Shown piece after piece: positions 1-11,849 of a stretch of 64,000 bases of DNA. Origin of the DNA: Nepenthes gracilis. Its lineage: Eukaryota; Streptophyta; Magnoliopsida; Caryophyllales; Nepenthaceae. The notes below the pieces were generated by a model. That model was not told the origin of the DNA, did not search any database, and saw nothing but the letters and a program-made list of their open reading frames with translations. Position numbers and translations under genes: made by a program. Numbering within the stretch: the first letter of the stretch is position 1; the number at the start of each line of letters is the position of its first letter. The stretch lies in contig BSYO01000030.1 in NCBI GenBank assembly GCA_033239525.1, positions 3,324,850-3,388,849 of the forward strand, written 5' to 3'.

Positions 1-668
1 AGAGATTATAGTCCCGACCTTGAACTGTTCCGTAAACTTTCTCACTTACCCGATTCTTCAAAAATTTTTAAAGTTTGTTTTTTTTATAAAGTTGTAGTGA
101 AAACTAATGTTGGAGATCATTAGCAAATTGGATTTCTAACAATTTCATAATTTTTTACATCAATTATGGTATAAAAATAGTATAATTTTCATCGGATTAA
201 AAATCGGGTTAAAAAGAGTATGGCAAACCCACTGAAAGTTGAAAATGATCTATAGTAACAGTAAATAAAAAATATTTTGGGCCTATTTGTACTTTAGCCC
301 ACTTCGCGCCGCCCTCTCAGTTGCAACCTGGGCCCTAGGAGAAGCCCTTCATGCGCCCGCATTTCAACAACAGGGCCCCTTGCTAATTTGAAGTTCAGCA
401 TGCGCTCGGCGCAACCCATACTGTGCGGCCCACTTTGAAAAAATCGTAGCATTTAGTGTTGCGAGCATGGATGGCAAGAATCAAACTCGGAGTCGCTAGA
501 AGCCCTAGCAGCCTCTGTGCTATCTCATGCAATCGATACTTATGAAGTGTCGTTAACTTATTTAATCATTATTTAGCATATTTTTATAATATCCATACAA
601 ATGTTATATATATTTTATATTTGTTGAATTATATTTAATATATATATATATATATATAATAATATTTA
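1..668. other. AT-rich flank without a recognisable gene
   Basis: No coding region is convincing here. Bases about 291-540 are clearly more GC-rich than what follows and hold no ORF worth calling. From about 540 the sequence becomes extremely AT-rich, with an (AT)n run near 636-658. It may be decayed retrotransposon DNA or flank of Copia A, but no LTR end, PBS or target duplication could be fixed. Confidence 0.5.
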
Positions 669-1571
669 ATATAATTTAATTAATTATGAATTAGTAACAG
701 TATCTTTAATTAATGAAATTATATATTATGATCATATATGGTATAAAGATATTGATTGTAACTAATTATATTTAATATAATAAAATTTATCTTATAGAAA
801 TTTTTATTATATTAAATTAATTAATTATGATAAAATATCAAATTATTTTTCTTAATTTATCCACAGGGATTAAAATTTTGAATATAATTTGATAGTTTTA
901 CCATAAAATTTTAACATGATTCTATTTGAATTAAAATTTTAAATCACGGATAATTTTTATATCAATTAATTCATGATGTATATTTTATATTAGTAAACAT
1001 ATTCTATATTTATTATTAATCTCATTTATTGTATGTTAAATATATAATTTTATTTTTTATATAATTATATAATCTATAAATTTTTTCGATACTAAATATA
1101 AAATTTAATTTAATTATATAATTAATATAATTTAATTGAGTATGAATTAGCAACAGTATCATTAATTAATAAAATTATTTATTATGATTATATATGGTAT
1201 AAAAATATTGATTGTAATTAATTATATTTAATATAATAAAATTTATCATATAGAAAATTTTATTATATTAAATTAATTAATTATAATAAAATATTAAAAT
1301 ATTTTTCTTAATTTGTTCATAGGGTTTAAGAATTAGAATATAATTTAATAATTTTATCATAAAAATTTAACATAATCTACTTGAATTAAAATTTTAAACA
1401 ACAGGTAATTTTTATATCAATTAATTCATGATATATATTTTAAATTAGTAAAATATATTCTATATTTATTATTAATCTCATTTATTGTATGTTAAGTATA
1501 TAATTTTATTTTTTATATAATTATACAATCTATAAATCTTTTCAATACTAGATGTAAAATTTTTAAATTAA
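669..1571. repeat. Two-copy direct tandem repeat, period about 456 bp
   Basis: A block of about 450 bp (669 to about 1112) is followed by a second diverged copy (about 1125 to 1571). The shared word TATGAATTAG occurs at 685 and 1141 and gives an offset of 456. The copies stay alignable to their ends, where TTGTATGTTAA occurs in both. By eye they agree at well over 80 percent of positions. No ORF is present. The array lies just upstream of the Copia A gag remnant and may be a duplicated part of its LTR or leader. Confidence 0.75.
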
Positions 1572-1623
1572 AAAATAGTTATTATAAAATTTGAAAGGAG
1601 AGAATTCTTTTCATCTAGGGTAG

Positions 1624-2500
1624 ATGGATATTAATTATGCTATATGGAAAGATAAACTATCGCTCTTACTGAAAACAATGCTCCAATTGATTTTATTCTT
1701 TATGAACAATAGAAGTGATCTAATTGCCTTAATTTGGCATTCATTAAAACTAAAATTTTTGTTGATATTAGTGATTCTATTAATCAGTATAATAATATAC
1801 GAAATTTACTAAAAGTTATTGATAAATAATTTAAGATTTCAGATAAAATATTTGTCAATACTCTAATTATGAAATTTTTACCTTTGAGGCTCACCAACAT
1901 TAAAAGTATGTGTAAACACATCATACAAATGATAGATATAACGACTTAATTAAAAAATTTTGAAGTAGATATGTCAGAATCTTTACTTATACATTATATT
2001 CTGAATATACTTTTACCACAATATGGACCCTTTAAAATATCTTATAATATACATAAAGATAAATTGTTAATTAATAAACTTATAACTATATGTGTTTAAT
2101 ATAAAAGAAGGCTTGTGATGAAATAAGGTGAAAGTGTATTCATGGTTATAGAAAGAAAGAATAAAATTTAAACCAAAAGGAAGAAAAAAATGTAAAATAC
2201 CTTATCAAATTGTTATCAAGAAGGAATCCAAATATTATTTTTATAAAAAAATGGACACATCAAGAAAGATTGTATCAAATATCAAAATTAACTTGAGAAG
2301 AAAGACAACCAATCCTCATTTATTTGTTATGAATTTAATATGGTTAATATTTCTCATGACATATAGTAAATTAATTCTAATTCTACAATTCACATTATAG
2401 ATTTTTTGTATGGCTTACAAAATCTAAGAAAATCAGTGAAAAGTTAATAAAGTATCTTTTCTAAAAACAAAATAAGTTTACATGTCGAGGTAATCAAAAC
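1624..2500 (+). pseudogene. Copia A gag and protease remnant
   Basis: The opening residues MDINYAIWKDKL and the following frame-shifted stretch to about 2100 resemble the UBN2-type gag of copia elements; segments such as HYILNILLPQYGPFK are visible. A degraded zinc-knuckle region follows near 2225-2280. The aspartic protease would lie at about 2340-2500, but its DSG motif is not legible. Numerous stops and shifts show it is non-functional. The assignment rests on order and local similarity to copia gag, not on an intact motif. Confidence 0.6.
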
Positions 2501-2699
2501 ATGTAATTTAATTTTGAGCAGTTGCTTTATTTTAAATTTAGAAAAGACCTTTTATATTTTAAATTTCTCTAAAATTTTGATATCAATTTTCAAATTTATA
2601 CATTTGAAATATTTTATTATATTTTCAGACTTATTTTTTAGTTTATATTATAAGTATAATATTGTTAAAAATAATATATTATTTGATAGTCTTTATTAT

Positions 2700-3653
2700 A
2701 TAAATTTATGAAATAATACCTCTTATAATATTATGCATATTGATACTGATATTAAATGATGTGTTGTGAATAAATATTTTTTTATATTATTGTATAAAAA
2801 ATTAAGATATATCTCCATTGAAAGGATCAAAAAATTAGTAAATGATAGAGTACTTAGTACTCTAAATTTTATTAAATTTGATACTTATGTTGATTGTATA
2901 ACAGAAAAGTAAATCAACAAGACTAAGAAAGATATAAATATGAGTTTGGATATATTAAAAATCATACATATGGATATTTATAGTTTAAACGTCAACTCAT
3001 ATGGTTCAGAGTATCTTATCATCTTTATTGATATTTATTATGATATATATATATCTACTTACTTTATAATAAAAGTGAAGCATTAGATATCTTTAAAATA
3101 TTTAAAGTTAAAGTCAAAAAATAATATAAAAAGTAAATTAAAATCATGATATTAGATGGAGGTAAAAAAATATTATAGTAGACATACTAAAGATAAAAAA
3201 ATACTTGAGCCATTTGTAAAGTTTCTTTAAGAGTATGGAATAGTTGTCCAATATATTATACTTGATTCTCCAGACTAAAATAGTATAGTAGAAAGAAGAA
3301 ATTAAACATTATTGGATATTGTGCGAAGTGTGATTAGTAGTTTAAATTTTTTAAAATCATTATAAAGTGAAACTCTTAAAATGGTAGTGTATATATTAAA
3401 TACTATTTTAATAAAAACTTTTCCAAGAACTCCTTTTGAGTTATAAAAAGTTAAAAATTGAGTTTGCGACATATGTGTTTAAAAATACCAATCTGAAGTA
3501 AGAGTTTATAATCTATAAGAAATGAAATTGAATCCAGTGATCATAAGTATGTATTTCCTTGGATATGTTGAACGGTTCAAAAGATATAAATTATACTATT
3601 CATCTCACAACATTAGGATTATAAAATCAAAAAATATAAAATTTCTTAATAAT
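2700..3653 (+). pseudogene. Copia A integrase remnant
   Basis: Degraded integrase core in the + direction. A first acidic position appears in HMDIYS (about 2965), a second in ILDGGK (Asp codon about 3155-3157) and the Glu in VERRN (about 3291-3293), giving the D-D-E order of retroviral-type integrases. The downstream copia-typical stretch around 3522-3653 (YFLGYVERFKRYKLYY and following) belongs to the integrase C-terminal side. The frame is cut at 3653-3667 by the poly(A)-tailed insertion and resumes after 5105. Confidence 0.75.
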
Positions 3654-5105
3654 GACTTAATAGGTGGTTTGCAACAAGCTGAAGCAAATCTTGATACTCC
3701 CAGAGGGACGGAAAGATCCGTCCAGTTTCGCTGGAATATATGAGGAATAAGGGGGGTTTGGGGCTGTCTTGGCTCTGGTTGGCATGCTTTCTTTGGTTGG
3801 TGGTTATTAGGTGGGGTTGCTATGCCTTGGATTAGTCTTCCTTTTCCCTCTCGTCAATCTGGTCCAAAAAAAAAAAAGGGTTCTTGGCCGGTCATTTGGT
3901 TGACCGGCTACAAGAAAAGAAAAAAAAACAAGAAAAAAAAAACTTTAGTAGAGTTATTTGGCCATCAACAAGATATGCTCCTGCCCAAAAAAAAATTCAG
4001 CTTTTGTGGTTCTTGGCCGTCCTTGGATTCACCGGCCCCCAAAAAAAAAATTACTTTTGTTAGAGTTCTTTGGCCAGTCCTCTTGTTGACCGGCTCTTTT
4101 GGTCTTTGGCCATTCTCGGGCTCACCGGCTGCCAAAAAAAAAAATGCCTTGGCTGGTTTTTTGCCTTTGTGCTGCCTTTTGACTTGGAAATGCCGAGATG
4201 GCATTTGCCCGGTATGCAACTGTAGTTACGTAATGCCAGCTTGGCATGTGGGTCCTCCTACAGCAAATTGCCGGGATGCTCCTTGACCGGTTTGCACCAT
4301 GGTGGCTACGCGCTTTTTGACCATGCCCGTGTTGGTCTGCTGTCGGTATAAAAAAAAAAAGATGAGGATTTGGCCGGTCAACTAGTTAGCTCATCTGTTG
4401 ACTGGGCAACTTGGCTGTTCTCACTAGGCGTTGGGTGGAATGGTCTCCCTTGGTTGGTTGGACGGATATGGACTGGGGTGTGCTGTCTGGACGGTATGGT
4501 TCTCTGCACAGGTTGTGGATGCCGATTTGGTGTCATGCTGACGTGGCCCAATTGCACGGATTAGCTGAACTTTGTGTTCGGTATGCTGTTAGTCTGGCTG
4601 GTATGGTTCTGGCTGTATGGTGGGCATGCCGTGATGTGTTTTTGCTAGTTTGTTGTCATGTCGAGCAAATAAGGCCTTGTTCTCTGAAAAGAGCCGGGAT
4701 GAAAATCTCAGAGATATCTGCTTTTGACTGAGGGACATGCAAAATGCCGTGATGCAACCGACCGAGATGGAAAAGGCTTTGTTTGCGGCAAATGTCCGCG
4801 ATGCAAACGACCGTGATGCTGTTGCTGCATTGTTTCCGAGGTGTATGCTATGGGATGAGTTGCCTTTGACCGAGATCTGGTTTACTGGCTTAGTTGATGG
4901 CCATAGGCACATGTAATTCTATTTTTTCGTTGTTCTTTTCTTTTATTTGGTTTTGTGGCATGTTTCACGGTGCCCAGGATATGCCCTATCGTCTTTATTC
5001 TAAATCCAAGTTGGCAAAACACTTGAGATAGAACATTGATTCTGTATTTTTTTCTTTTTCATTTATAAAATTTAATTACTTACAAAAAAAAGACTTAATA
5101 GGTGG
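3654..5105 (+). mobile_element. Poly(A)-tailed non-LTR-type insertion (3668-5091) with 14-bp target duplication
   Basis: The 14-mer GACTTAATAGGTGG occurs exactly at 3654-3667 and 5092-5105, flanking 1424 bp that end in a poly(A) tail. A long variable target duplication with a 3' A-tail is the mark of target-primed reverse transcription (LINE, or SINE moved by a LINE). The 3' end, with T-rich tract and TTTATAAAATTTAATTACTTAC before the A-tail, resembles plant L1 3' ends. No endonuclease or RT ORF is present, so it is a 5'-truncated LINE or a non-autonomous element. Internally it shows A-runs separating GGCCGGTC/TTGACCGG units (3868-4145) and many copies of a CCGNGATG word (4190-4880). Confidence 0.75.
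3868..4145 (+). repeat. A-run-punctuated GGCCG...ACCGGC repeats inside the non-LTR insertion
   Basis: Four to five degenerate units occur in sequence, each with TTGGCC(G/A)(G/T)(T/C)C, a spacer, then (T)GACCGGC or CACCGGC, followed by a run of 8-11 A residues. The A-runs are on the same strand as the element's terminal poly(A). No coding meaning is evident; ORFs across it are low-complexity. Confidence 0.6.
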
Positions 5106-5715
5106 CAGTAAGTGATCTAGAAATTTAGTTTCTAATAATGATTATTTAGATACTTAACCTTTTACTTCATATAATAAATAGATTATTGTACACAACACCC
5201 ATCAAATTCACATTGGTATTAGACAACCAATCAATATCGTTCCACAAGTTATCGATATTATTCAAATAGATCATGATATTCAGGATTTACCTGAAATAAT
5301 TAAATAATATACTTTTATTAAAAATATTGATATAATATTAAGAAGATCTACTAGAATAAGAAAATCAATAATTTTTAATGATTATATTGTATATTTATAA
5401 AAATTTGACTATAATATTGGAGCTGAAAATAATCTCAAAATATTTTTACAAGTTATGAGTTATAATTAATTAGAATTATGGTATAATATTATGAAGGAAG
5501 AGATAAGTTTTATAAGTTATAATGGAATTTGAGATCTTATTGAATTGTTTAAAGTTACAAAAATTATAGGGTGTAAATAAATTTTTAAGATAAATAAAGA
5601 CTCATTATGTACTATTAAAAGATATAAAATAAGATTTGTTACTAAAAGATTTACTCAGAAGAAGAGAATTGATTATATAGAGACACTTTCTCCTATATTT
5701 AAGAAAGATTCATTT
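5106..5715 (+). pseudogene. Copia A integrase C-terminus to RT N-terminal remnant
   Basis: The reading resumes directly after the target duplication. Legible copia segments are the linker with RRSTRIRKS-type residues (about 5342-5370) and the RT start with IGCK, FTQKKRIDYIETLSP and KKDSF (about 5565-5715). Several stops interrupt it. The sequence is cut after KKDSF by solo LTR S1 and continues at 8756. Confidence 0.7.
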
Positions 5716-7274
5716 TGTAATGACCCAAATCTAAGTCACTCGACCCAATATAAATCGACCATGTGAAAACTCAAAATTTTAATCATTATAAATTTAACAT
5801 CATAATTATAATTTTTATAATAAATTTTTTTAAAATAATAAATATATATACAATATTATTATCTAAAAAATACAGTCCTAATAACATATCTAAATAAAAT
5901 TTAGATTGATGAACTGTCTCTAGAACTTCTTTGTACAAGCATTTATCTCTACTATCTTCTCTATCATGAATTTCTGTAGGCAAAGTAGGATCCCACAATC
6001 CACACTATACAATTAATTTAATTTGGAGTCAAGAAAACACAATGATGAGCCAAAACTCAACAAATGATAATAATAATAAATATTTAATAAATAATAAATA
6101 TCTCGAATATTAAAATATAATAGTTACAATATTTCTATAATAATCTAACTACATCCGAGAAGCCACAACATGTTGTAAACACGACTCAAACCAAAAGCAA
6201 GATAGGTCTCCTCGGACCCTTATATGACAAAGATAACAAGATTGCCATTAACATGCGAAAATCCCTCAAAATCTGCATCAAGAGATATGCAGAGATTCCC
6301 TAGTCTGAATGCCAACGTGAATGACCTAAATATCAAATAATAATAACAACATAGATTCCACTGAATCCGGATAGCGTAAAATTCGACATATAGATTTTAC
6401 CAAATATAACTTATGGATTCCATCGAATCCCAAACTCGAGAGGTATGAATAATGACGGAATATCACAATAAATTTTCTTAGACAATATTCTGTCACCGTA
6501 AGCCAAAGGCCGCGTATTTACGTCTCACATGACTGGATAAGTGCAACGAGGTTATCCATGGTATACTACGACCCCTACAGTCCTCCCAGATGTTGTACCC
6601 GTAGTATGTCGATATCATCCGTGATATCTCTCGTCAAATGATATCCCTAATATCATCTCTTACGATGGTCACATGGCTATAAGTATCACTTCACAATAAA
6701 TAATATACCTCATTATTATCATGATACTAAAATTAGTATCGGATAAGTGTAGACCACTCAGAGGTACCATAACCTCTCATTCAACTAGATATCGTAGTGT
6801 TTTCATACGCTTTCCTCAACATTGACCATAGGAAACTAAACATCTAAATACTCACGCAATTGAACATAACGCAAAGAGACTTTGCAAATTACAACGATAA
6901 AAATGTCGTTCGGTATTGATAATAACCGTACTCACACCATTAAGATTAACACAAAGAAATTTATCACGGAATGATAAAAGAACAAACAAGACCTAAGAAT
7001 AACATATTTTGACCAATTTAACTAGTTCTTCTATTTTGTCCCGATAAACAAAATCTTTTACTAAGGCTAAAATTCAATTATCACATCTGATTTATATTGT
7101 CCTAAAAATTCATCTACCAATTCCCAGATAAGATGGTATAATACTTCAATCACGTTATATTAATCAACCCGTACTCCTATATATTCATTACTACTATAGC
7201 ATATCAATAATTACTTCACTTATTAATCATGTCCATGTGTATATATCCACTTAACAAACTTGCCAAACTCACAC

Positions 7275-7450
7275 ATGAATATATATATATACCAATAATT
7301 AAATATATATCTATATATATTTCAATATATATGAAAAATATATATATATATACATCAATTACATACAAATATATAAATATATATATATACAAATATACAA
7401 ATATATATACACATATATACATACAAATATATACAAATATATACCCACGG
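7275..7450. repeat. AT/ATAC low-complexity tract in S1
   Basis: Alternating ATATAT, ATACAAAT and ATACACAT words form a long simple-sequence region. The matching part of S2 (about 38460-38760) is also simple sequence but of TA/TG type, so the tract has drifted since the copies separated. Confidence 0.8.
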
Positions 7451-8321
7451 CTGTTCTCTCCCTCTCTATCTGCACAGTAGCAGCCCAGCAGTAATTCACA
7501 CACGCGCACATACACATACGTGTACATATACCTACATATACCGTATGATTATACATACTACTTCATATACCTACGTACACCGTCCTCGCCCAATGTACAG
7601 TCTTCGATCAGCCCAAACAGGGCGCAGTGCTTTGTTCTTCCCTTCCCTTCAAATTCTCAACGAAATTACAAACTTTTATCCAACCACACGAAAAACATTT
7701 ATTTAATTCTATGATTCCAAAATTTTCAAGCCTCAATACATCATGAACCCCTCAAAATTTCCTATTTTCCCACTATCCCGAGGCAAAGACTATGTTTCCC
7801 CAATTTTTTATTTTTTATTTTCAACAGTTTCCACACAATCTCCACATATACCCAATTTCAAATAGTATCATGAAAATTGAGGGAGAGAAGAAGTTGATTT
7901 GTAAGCAAGAAGAGAAACGACAATAAAAAGGGAATCACTTGCCTATAACTGTAGCATAATTAGGGTTTGGCGGCGGCAGTAGCGGTGGAGGCTTCGAACA
8001 GCAACAGCGACTCTCCTTCCAGCATCGGTTGACGATGGCAGTGGTGGCTTTGCTTGGCTTCGGCTTGTGCGTAGTTTTCTTATTTGATTCGTGTCCCCCT
8101 CTTCTCACCACTGACTTCCTAAGTAAAGAAGGAGCCAGGTAGGTTTTGCCGGTTTTCATATAGGGCACCGGTCTTCCTTTCTTCATTCCTTCCCACTCGC
8201 CGTAACCCTCACGCCCGTTCCCCCTTTTCTCTCCTCTCCCTTCCTTCTTCTCCTTCATCCTTTTTCTTTTCTTTCTTCCTTCTTTCCCCGTTTCCCTCCT
8301 TTTTCTTCCTCCCATTTTATT

Positions 8322-8326
<5 letters not shown>

Positions 8327-8361
<35 letters not shown>
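8327..8361. repeat. (ATT)n microsatellite in S1
   Basis: A run of ATT/TTA triplets. The equivalent position in S2 holds a much longer (AAT)n run at 37757-37843 on the opposite strand. Confidence 0.85.
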
Positions 8362-8362
<1 letters not shown>

Positions 8363-8755
8363 ATTAATTATTATATTATATATATTAATATTAATATATT
8401 TTAATACACATATTTATATATTAATTTATTACTCATTAAAATATTATTTAAATTAGTTATCTAATTATCACTATAATAATATTTTAATCTAAATTTTTGA
8501 TATTTTAATTTTTCAAATCAATTATATTTTTAGTCAATAAATACTAATAAATTAAAATTTATTAGATAAATATTTATTTAATTAGTTTGGTTCAAGAATT
8601 AACTAAATTTTTTATTTAACTCTAAACTTTAACTAATAATTTACATATCTAAATCCAGAATAATTACTAAAATAGTCAAATAATTATTCAAATTAATTAG
8701 ATAATTTATTTTTATAAAATAATAAACTTAAAAATATTTGAAACGTTACACATTT

Positions 8756-10080
8756 CATATTATTTGGATATTAGTTGTCTATTTTGTTTTGAAATTTAAC
8801 AAACAGATATAAAAATGACATTTCTAAATTGCGATCTAGAAAAAGAGATTTCTATAAAACAATTAGAAGGATTCTCTTTTAATGATAGTGAATAATTGAT
8901 ATGTAAGTTTAAGAAGTTCATATATGGATTAAAACAAGTCTTCTGTTAATGGTATTTAAAATTTGATAATGTCATCTCTTCGTTTGATTTTAAAGTAAAT
9001 ATTTTAGATCAATGTATCTATTAGAAGGTTAGTGAAAATATGAGTTATTTTCTTACTTTATATGTGGATGATATTTTACTTGCATTCAATGATAATGATT
9101 TATTGTATAAGGTAAAATAATTTCTCTCAAATAAATTTAAATTAAAAGATATGAATGATATATCTTATATTATTGGCATTAAAATTCATCGAGATAAATT
9201 ACAATGTATTTTATATTTGTCTCAAGAGACTTATATTAATAAGATTTTATGAAGATTATAAATGAAAGATTGTTCATCATGTGTAGTACCTATTGTAAAG
9301 GGTAATAAATTTAATTTGAACCAATGCAAGAAAAATGACTTTAAACAAAAATAAATAAAAAATATTCTGTATACTTCTACTGTTAGAAACTTGATATATA
9401 CTCGGGTATGTACAAGACCCGACATCACCTTTTATGGTGGAAATGTTGAAAAGATTTCATAATAATTTAGGTATGAATCTATTGGAAAGCTATTACGAAA
9501 ATAATGACGTATCTTCAATGTACAAAGAACTATATACTTACATATAGACAGACTGACAATCTCAAAATATTGAATTACTCCAATTTAGACTTCATTGGAT
9601 GTGTTAATTTACATAAATTAACATCAATATATATATATATTTGTCGGTAGAGTTATATTCTAAAGGAGTGTAAAGCAGATCTTAATTGCTACTTTCATTA
9701 TAGCGGGCGAGTTCATTTCTTACTTTAAGGTTACAAAGAATGGTGTAGGATAAGGAAGTTCATATTTAGACTTAAAGTGGTAGATTCCATCTCGTGACCA
9801 TTGAAGATATATTGTAACAATTTAACTACTATTTTTTTGGCTAAAAATAATAAAGATAATAGTTAAAATAAATATATTAATATTGAGCTTTTAGCCATAA
9901 AGAAGCACATTAAAGAAAAGAAAATTGTCATTGAGTACATTAATACTAAATTAATGATCATTAATCTTTAAATAAAAAATATACCACCAATGAGGTTCAA
10001 GGATCATGTAATTAGAATGGGATTAAATTTTATTATATAATTTTCATTGTATGGATAATGATATTTTTTAATAAAATTTT
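8756..10080 (+). pseudogene. Copia A RT C-terminal and RNase H remnant
   Basis: The RT reading resumes after S1 with IKMTFLNCDLEKE, a copia RT palm segment. The catalytic box LYVDDILL is intact at about 9058-9081, followed by KDMNDISYIIGIKIHRD and the CTRPDI segment (about 9405-9430). An RNase H remnant follows to about 10080. Stops are frequent, for example in the loop after YINKIL at about 9249, so no functional product is expected. The order agrees with the 5106-5715 part. Confidence 0.75.
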
Positions 10081-10350
10081 TATCTATTTGTAATGCTTCT
10101 CAAAAATATTTGTGTACATATTAGTTGATTATTTTAAAAAAATCATCAATTGTTATATAAACATAAATATAATATTTATTTATTAAGTAATATTACCATA
10201 TTCGGATAATATCTTAAGAAATATGATACATTATAATATATGAAAGATATTACTAATTAATAGAGGATTTATCACTATAATTCATATATTTATTTCTTAA
10301 AATTAAGGATTGGTGGGTTTTGATTGTTATATTAAGTAAAATATAGATTA

Positions 10351-10945
10351 TGTGGGAGAATGTTAGCTATACAATTTTCAAAAAAAAAAAAATGAAGATA
10401 ACAATCAACGATTATGATCCACGTTTTCCATGCTAACGGCCTTGCCCAACTTCCTCTGCTGGTAACCACTCTACTAAACAATTTAATAAAAATTATCTAT
10501 AAATGATAGTGATACTTAGTTTGGTTCCTAAATACTATACTCTGTCAATAACCATCACTGAGGGCTATTAAAACTTAAATGATCAAATCTAGTGGATAAT
10601 TTTATAGGAATTTGAGTAATTGCAGTACTTTAATAGTTGATGGTTAATTTCGATCCTTAATTTTTAATTTTTACATTCAGTATTCATGTTATAATTTTTA
10701 AATATGAAAGACCGGGCTTTATGTCTAACATCCGTTTCACTATAAGCCTCACGACTGCTTTCCTCATTTATTAATTTGTGGTCTCTTTTGAAGACTTCAT
10801 CTTGTGAACCTTCTCGTGGCTGCCTTCGTCGTCCTTACCTTCTACGCTTCATAGCCCAATCTCTCTTTCTCTTGGTTTTCTCGATCTTCGACGGTCAGAA
10901 TTCAGATCGTGTGAGCTTTAAGGGTTACTATTTGGCGGTGATTAT
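10351..10945 (+). other. Copia A polypurine tract and probable 3' LTR start, then unassigned DNA
   Basis: TGTGGGAGAA (10351-10360) followed by TGTTAGCTATAC is a textbook PPT/LTR junction. The LTR itself cannot be followed because no 5' partner was found. Bases 10776-10945 contain a short open stretch starting MWSLLKTSS with no recognisable family. It is directly abutted by the Copia B LTR at 10946. Confidence 0.5.
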
Positions 10946-11797
10946 TGTTGGTGCAAAGGTGGCATGATCAGTTAGATAGCAGGATGCTGAACTCCACACA
11001 TAAACAACCACCAGTAAACAGACACAGTAAAGGGAATGAAGAAGAAGAAGATGAACATACGAATTTTTACATGGAAAACCCTTCTCTGACTTGAAGGAAA
11101 AAATCACGGGATATTCGTCCACAAATCAAATCCACTATGTGAGGTTGAGAATAATTTTTTACAATTACATTGGTACAAGAAAAAGAAAGAAGAACCGAAT
11201 AATAGAGAACAAGCAATACAAAGACACTCTCTTTGTTTTTGCTCATAATTCTCTCTCTTCCTTCACTGTTTTTCACTCTCTCTATTTTTCCCACACTTAG
11301 AAGAATTTTCAAAAAGTGATTATGTCTTCCTTTCAATACAGATGCACATATTAAGCAAATTTGAGGGATATTCTGTTCTCCCAATAAAATTTGTCATTAC
11401 TAATAATATGAATATTCTCTATCCGAAAATAACGGTTTTTGAGTTCATTCATACACAAAAAATCTTCTGAGTTGACATCCTTCGAAATTCCTTGGTGAAT
11501 GGCCAACAGATCTCTATTCGTGTGCTTTACAAGGCCGGTTAACGCCACATTGACCGTCCTCTCCACATGACTGGCCAATACCTCTGTTGACCGGTCTGCT
11601 GTCCTTCTAGGATCCTTCACAAATCCTAGACAGCTTATACTTTCAGCCGGTCAACATGTTGACCAGTCATTGTAGCCTGTCCAAAATTTTGGTCCAATAT
11701 TTTTGGTCAACATAGTTGACCAAAAATTCTTTTTTTCTACGTGATCTGTCCTCGTCCTCCAGTCATTGAAACTTCTACACGGGAACGACCCCCAACA
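10946..11797 (-). repeat. Copia B 3' LTR (852 bp)
   Basis: Homologous to 15838-16200 plus 21830-22315. In element orientation it starts TGTTGGGGGTCG and ends ACCAACA. The U3 side (11500-11797) is dense in TTGACC words. The internal junction at 11798 carries the reverse complement of a purine-rich PPT (ATGAGGGGATGTT). Confidence 0.85.
11537..11723 (-). promoter_or_regulatory. Cluster of W-box-like palindromes in Copia B U3
   Basis: TTGACC/GGTCAA words recur several times. They include the perfect 16-bp palindrome GGTCAACATGTTGACC (11649-11664) and the near-perfect TGGTCAACATAGTTGACCA (11704-11722). The core TTGAC(C/T) is the WRKY-binding W-box. The position in U3, upstream of transcription in minus orientation, suits an enhancer, as in stress-induced copia elements such as Tnt1. 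The second LTR keeps the pair in mutated form (about 22169-22184 and 22227-22243). Activity is inferred. Confidence 0.55.
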
Positions 11798-11849
11798 AAC
11801 ATCCCCTCATGACCGTATGGATGTTAAATCTATCAGCCCAGCCAGCTTG

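Larger units (their letters stand above)
5716..8750. mobile_element. S1: solo LTR (Tekay/Del-like ends), TSD CATTT
   Basis: A 3035-bp segment begins TGTAATGACCC and ends CGTTACA. It is bordered by CATTT at 5711-5715 and 8751-8755, the 5-bp duplication expected of LTR-retrotransposon integration. It interrupts the Copia A RT frame. It has no gag/pol, PBS or PPT, so the best reading is a solo LTR left by intra-element LTR recombination. The TGTAAYG ends and 3-kb length resemble Tekay/Del chromovirus LTRs. The inverse of 40351-37722 (S2) aligns along its length, for example 6130-6400 with about 39960-39700. It contains AT/ATAC low-complexity DNA (about 7275-7450), a pyrimidine-rich stretch (8170-8315) and an (ATT)n run. 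ORFs in it are low-complexity and not called. Confidence 0.75.
1572..10360 (+). mobile_element. Copia A: highly decayed Ty1/copia retrotransposon, split by two insertions
   Basis: The + strand carries, in copia order, remnants of gag, protease, integrase, reverse transcriptase and RNase H. It ends at a purine tract (10351-10360) followed by TGTTAG, a typical polypurine tract plus 3' LTR start. The body is interrupted by a poly(A) insertion (3668-5091) and by a solo LTR (5716-8750). Removing these restores colinearity of the integrase and RT remnants. Every domain is full of stops and frameshifts. The 5' LTR and PBS could not be recognised, so the left boundary is only approximate. This is the oldest-looking element of the left half. 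Confidence 0.8.

Noticed and set aside
3822..4286. 154-codon ORF with poly-Lys stretches
   Set aside because: The Lys runs are the A-runs of the poly(A)-tailed insertion; no domain.
7216..7556. Tyr/Ile-rich ORFs
   Set aside because: Low-complexity AT/ATAC repeat in S1.
7935..8315. 126-codon Lys/Arg/Gly-rich minus-strand ORF
   Set aside because: It is the pyrimidine-rich tract inside solo LTR S1; no family features and not kept in S2.
10776..10967. Short ORF MWSLLKTSS as a possible first exon
   Set aside because: Runs into the Copia B LTR at 10946, and no downstream exon or family match was seen.
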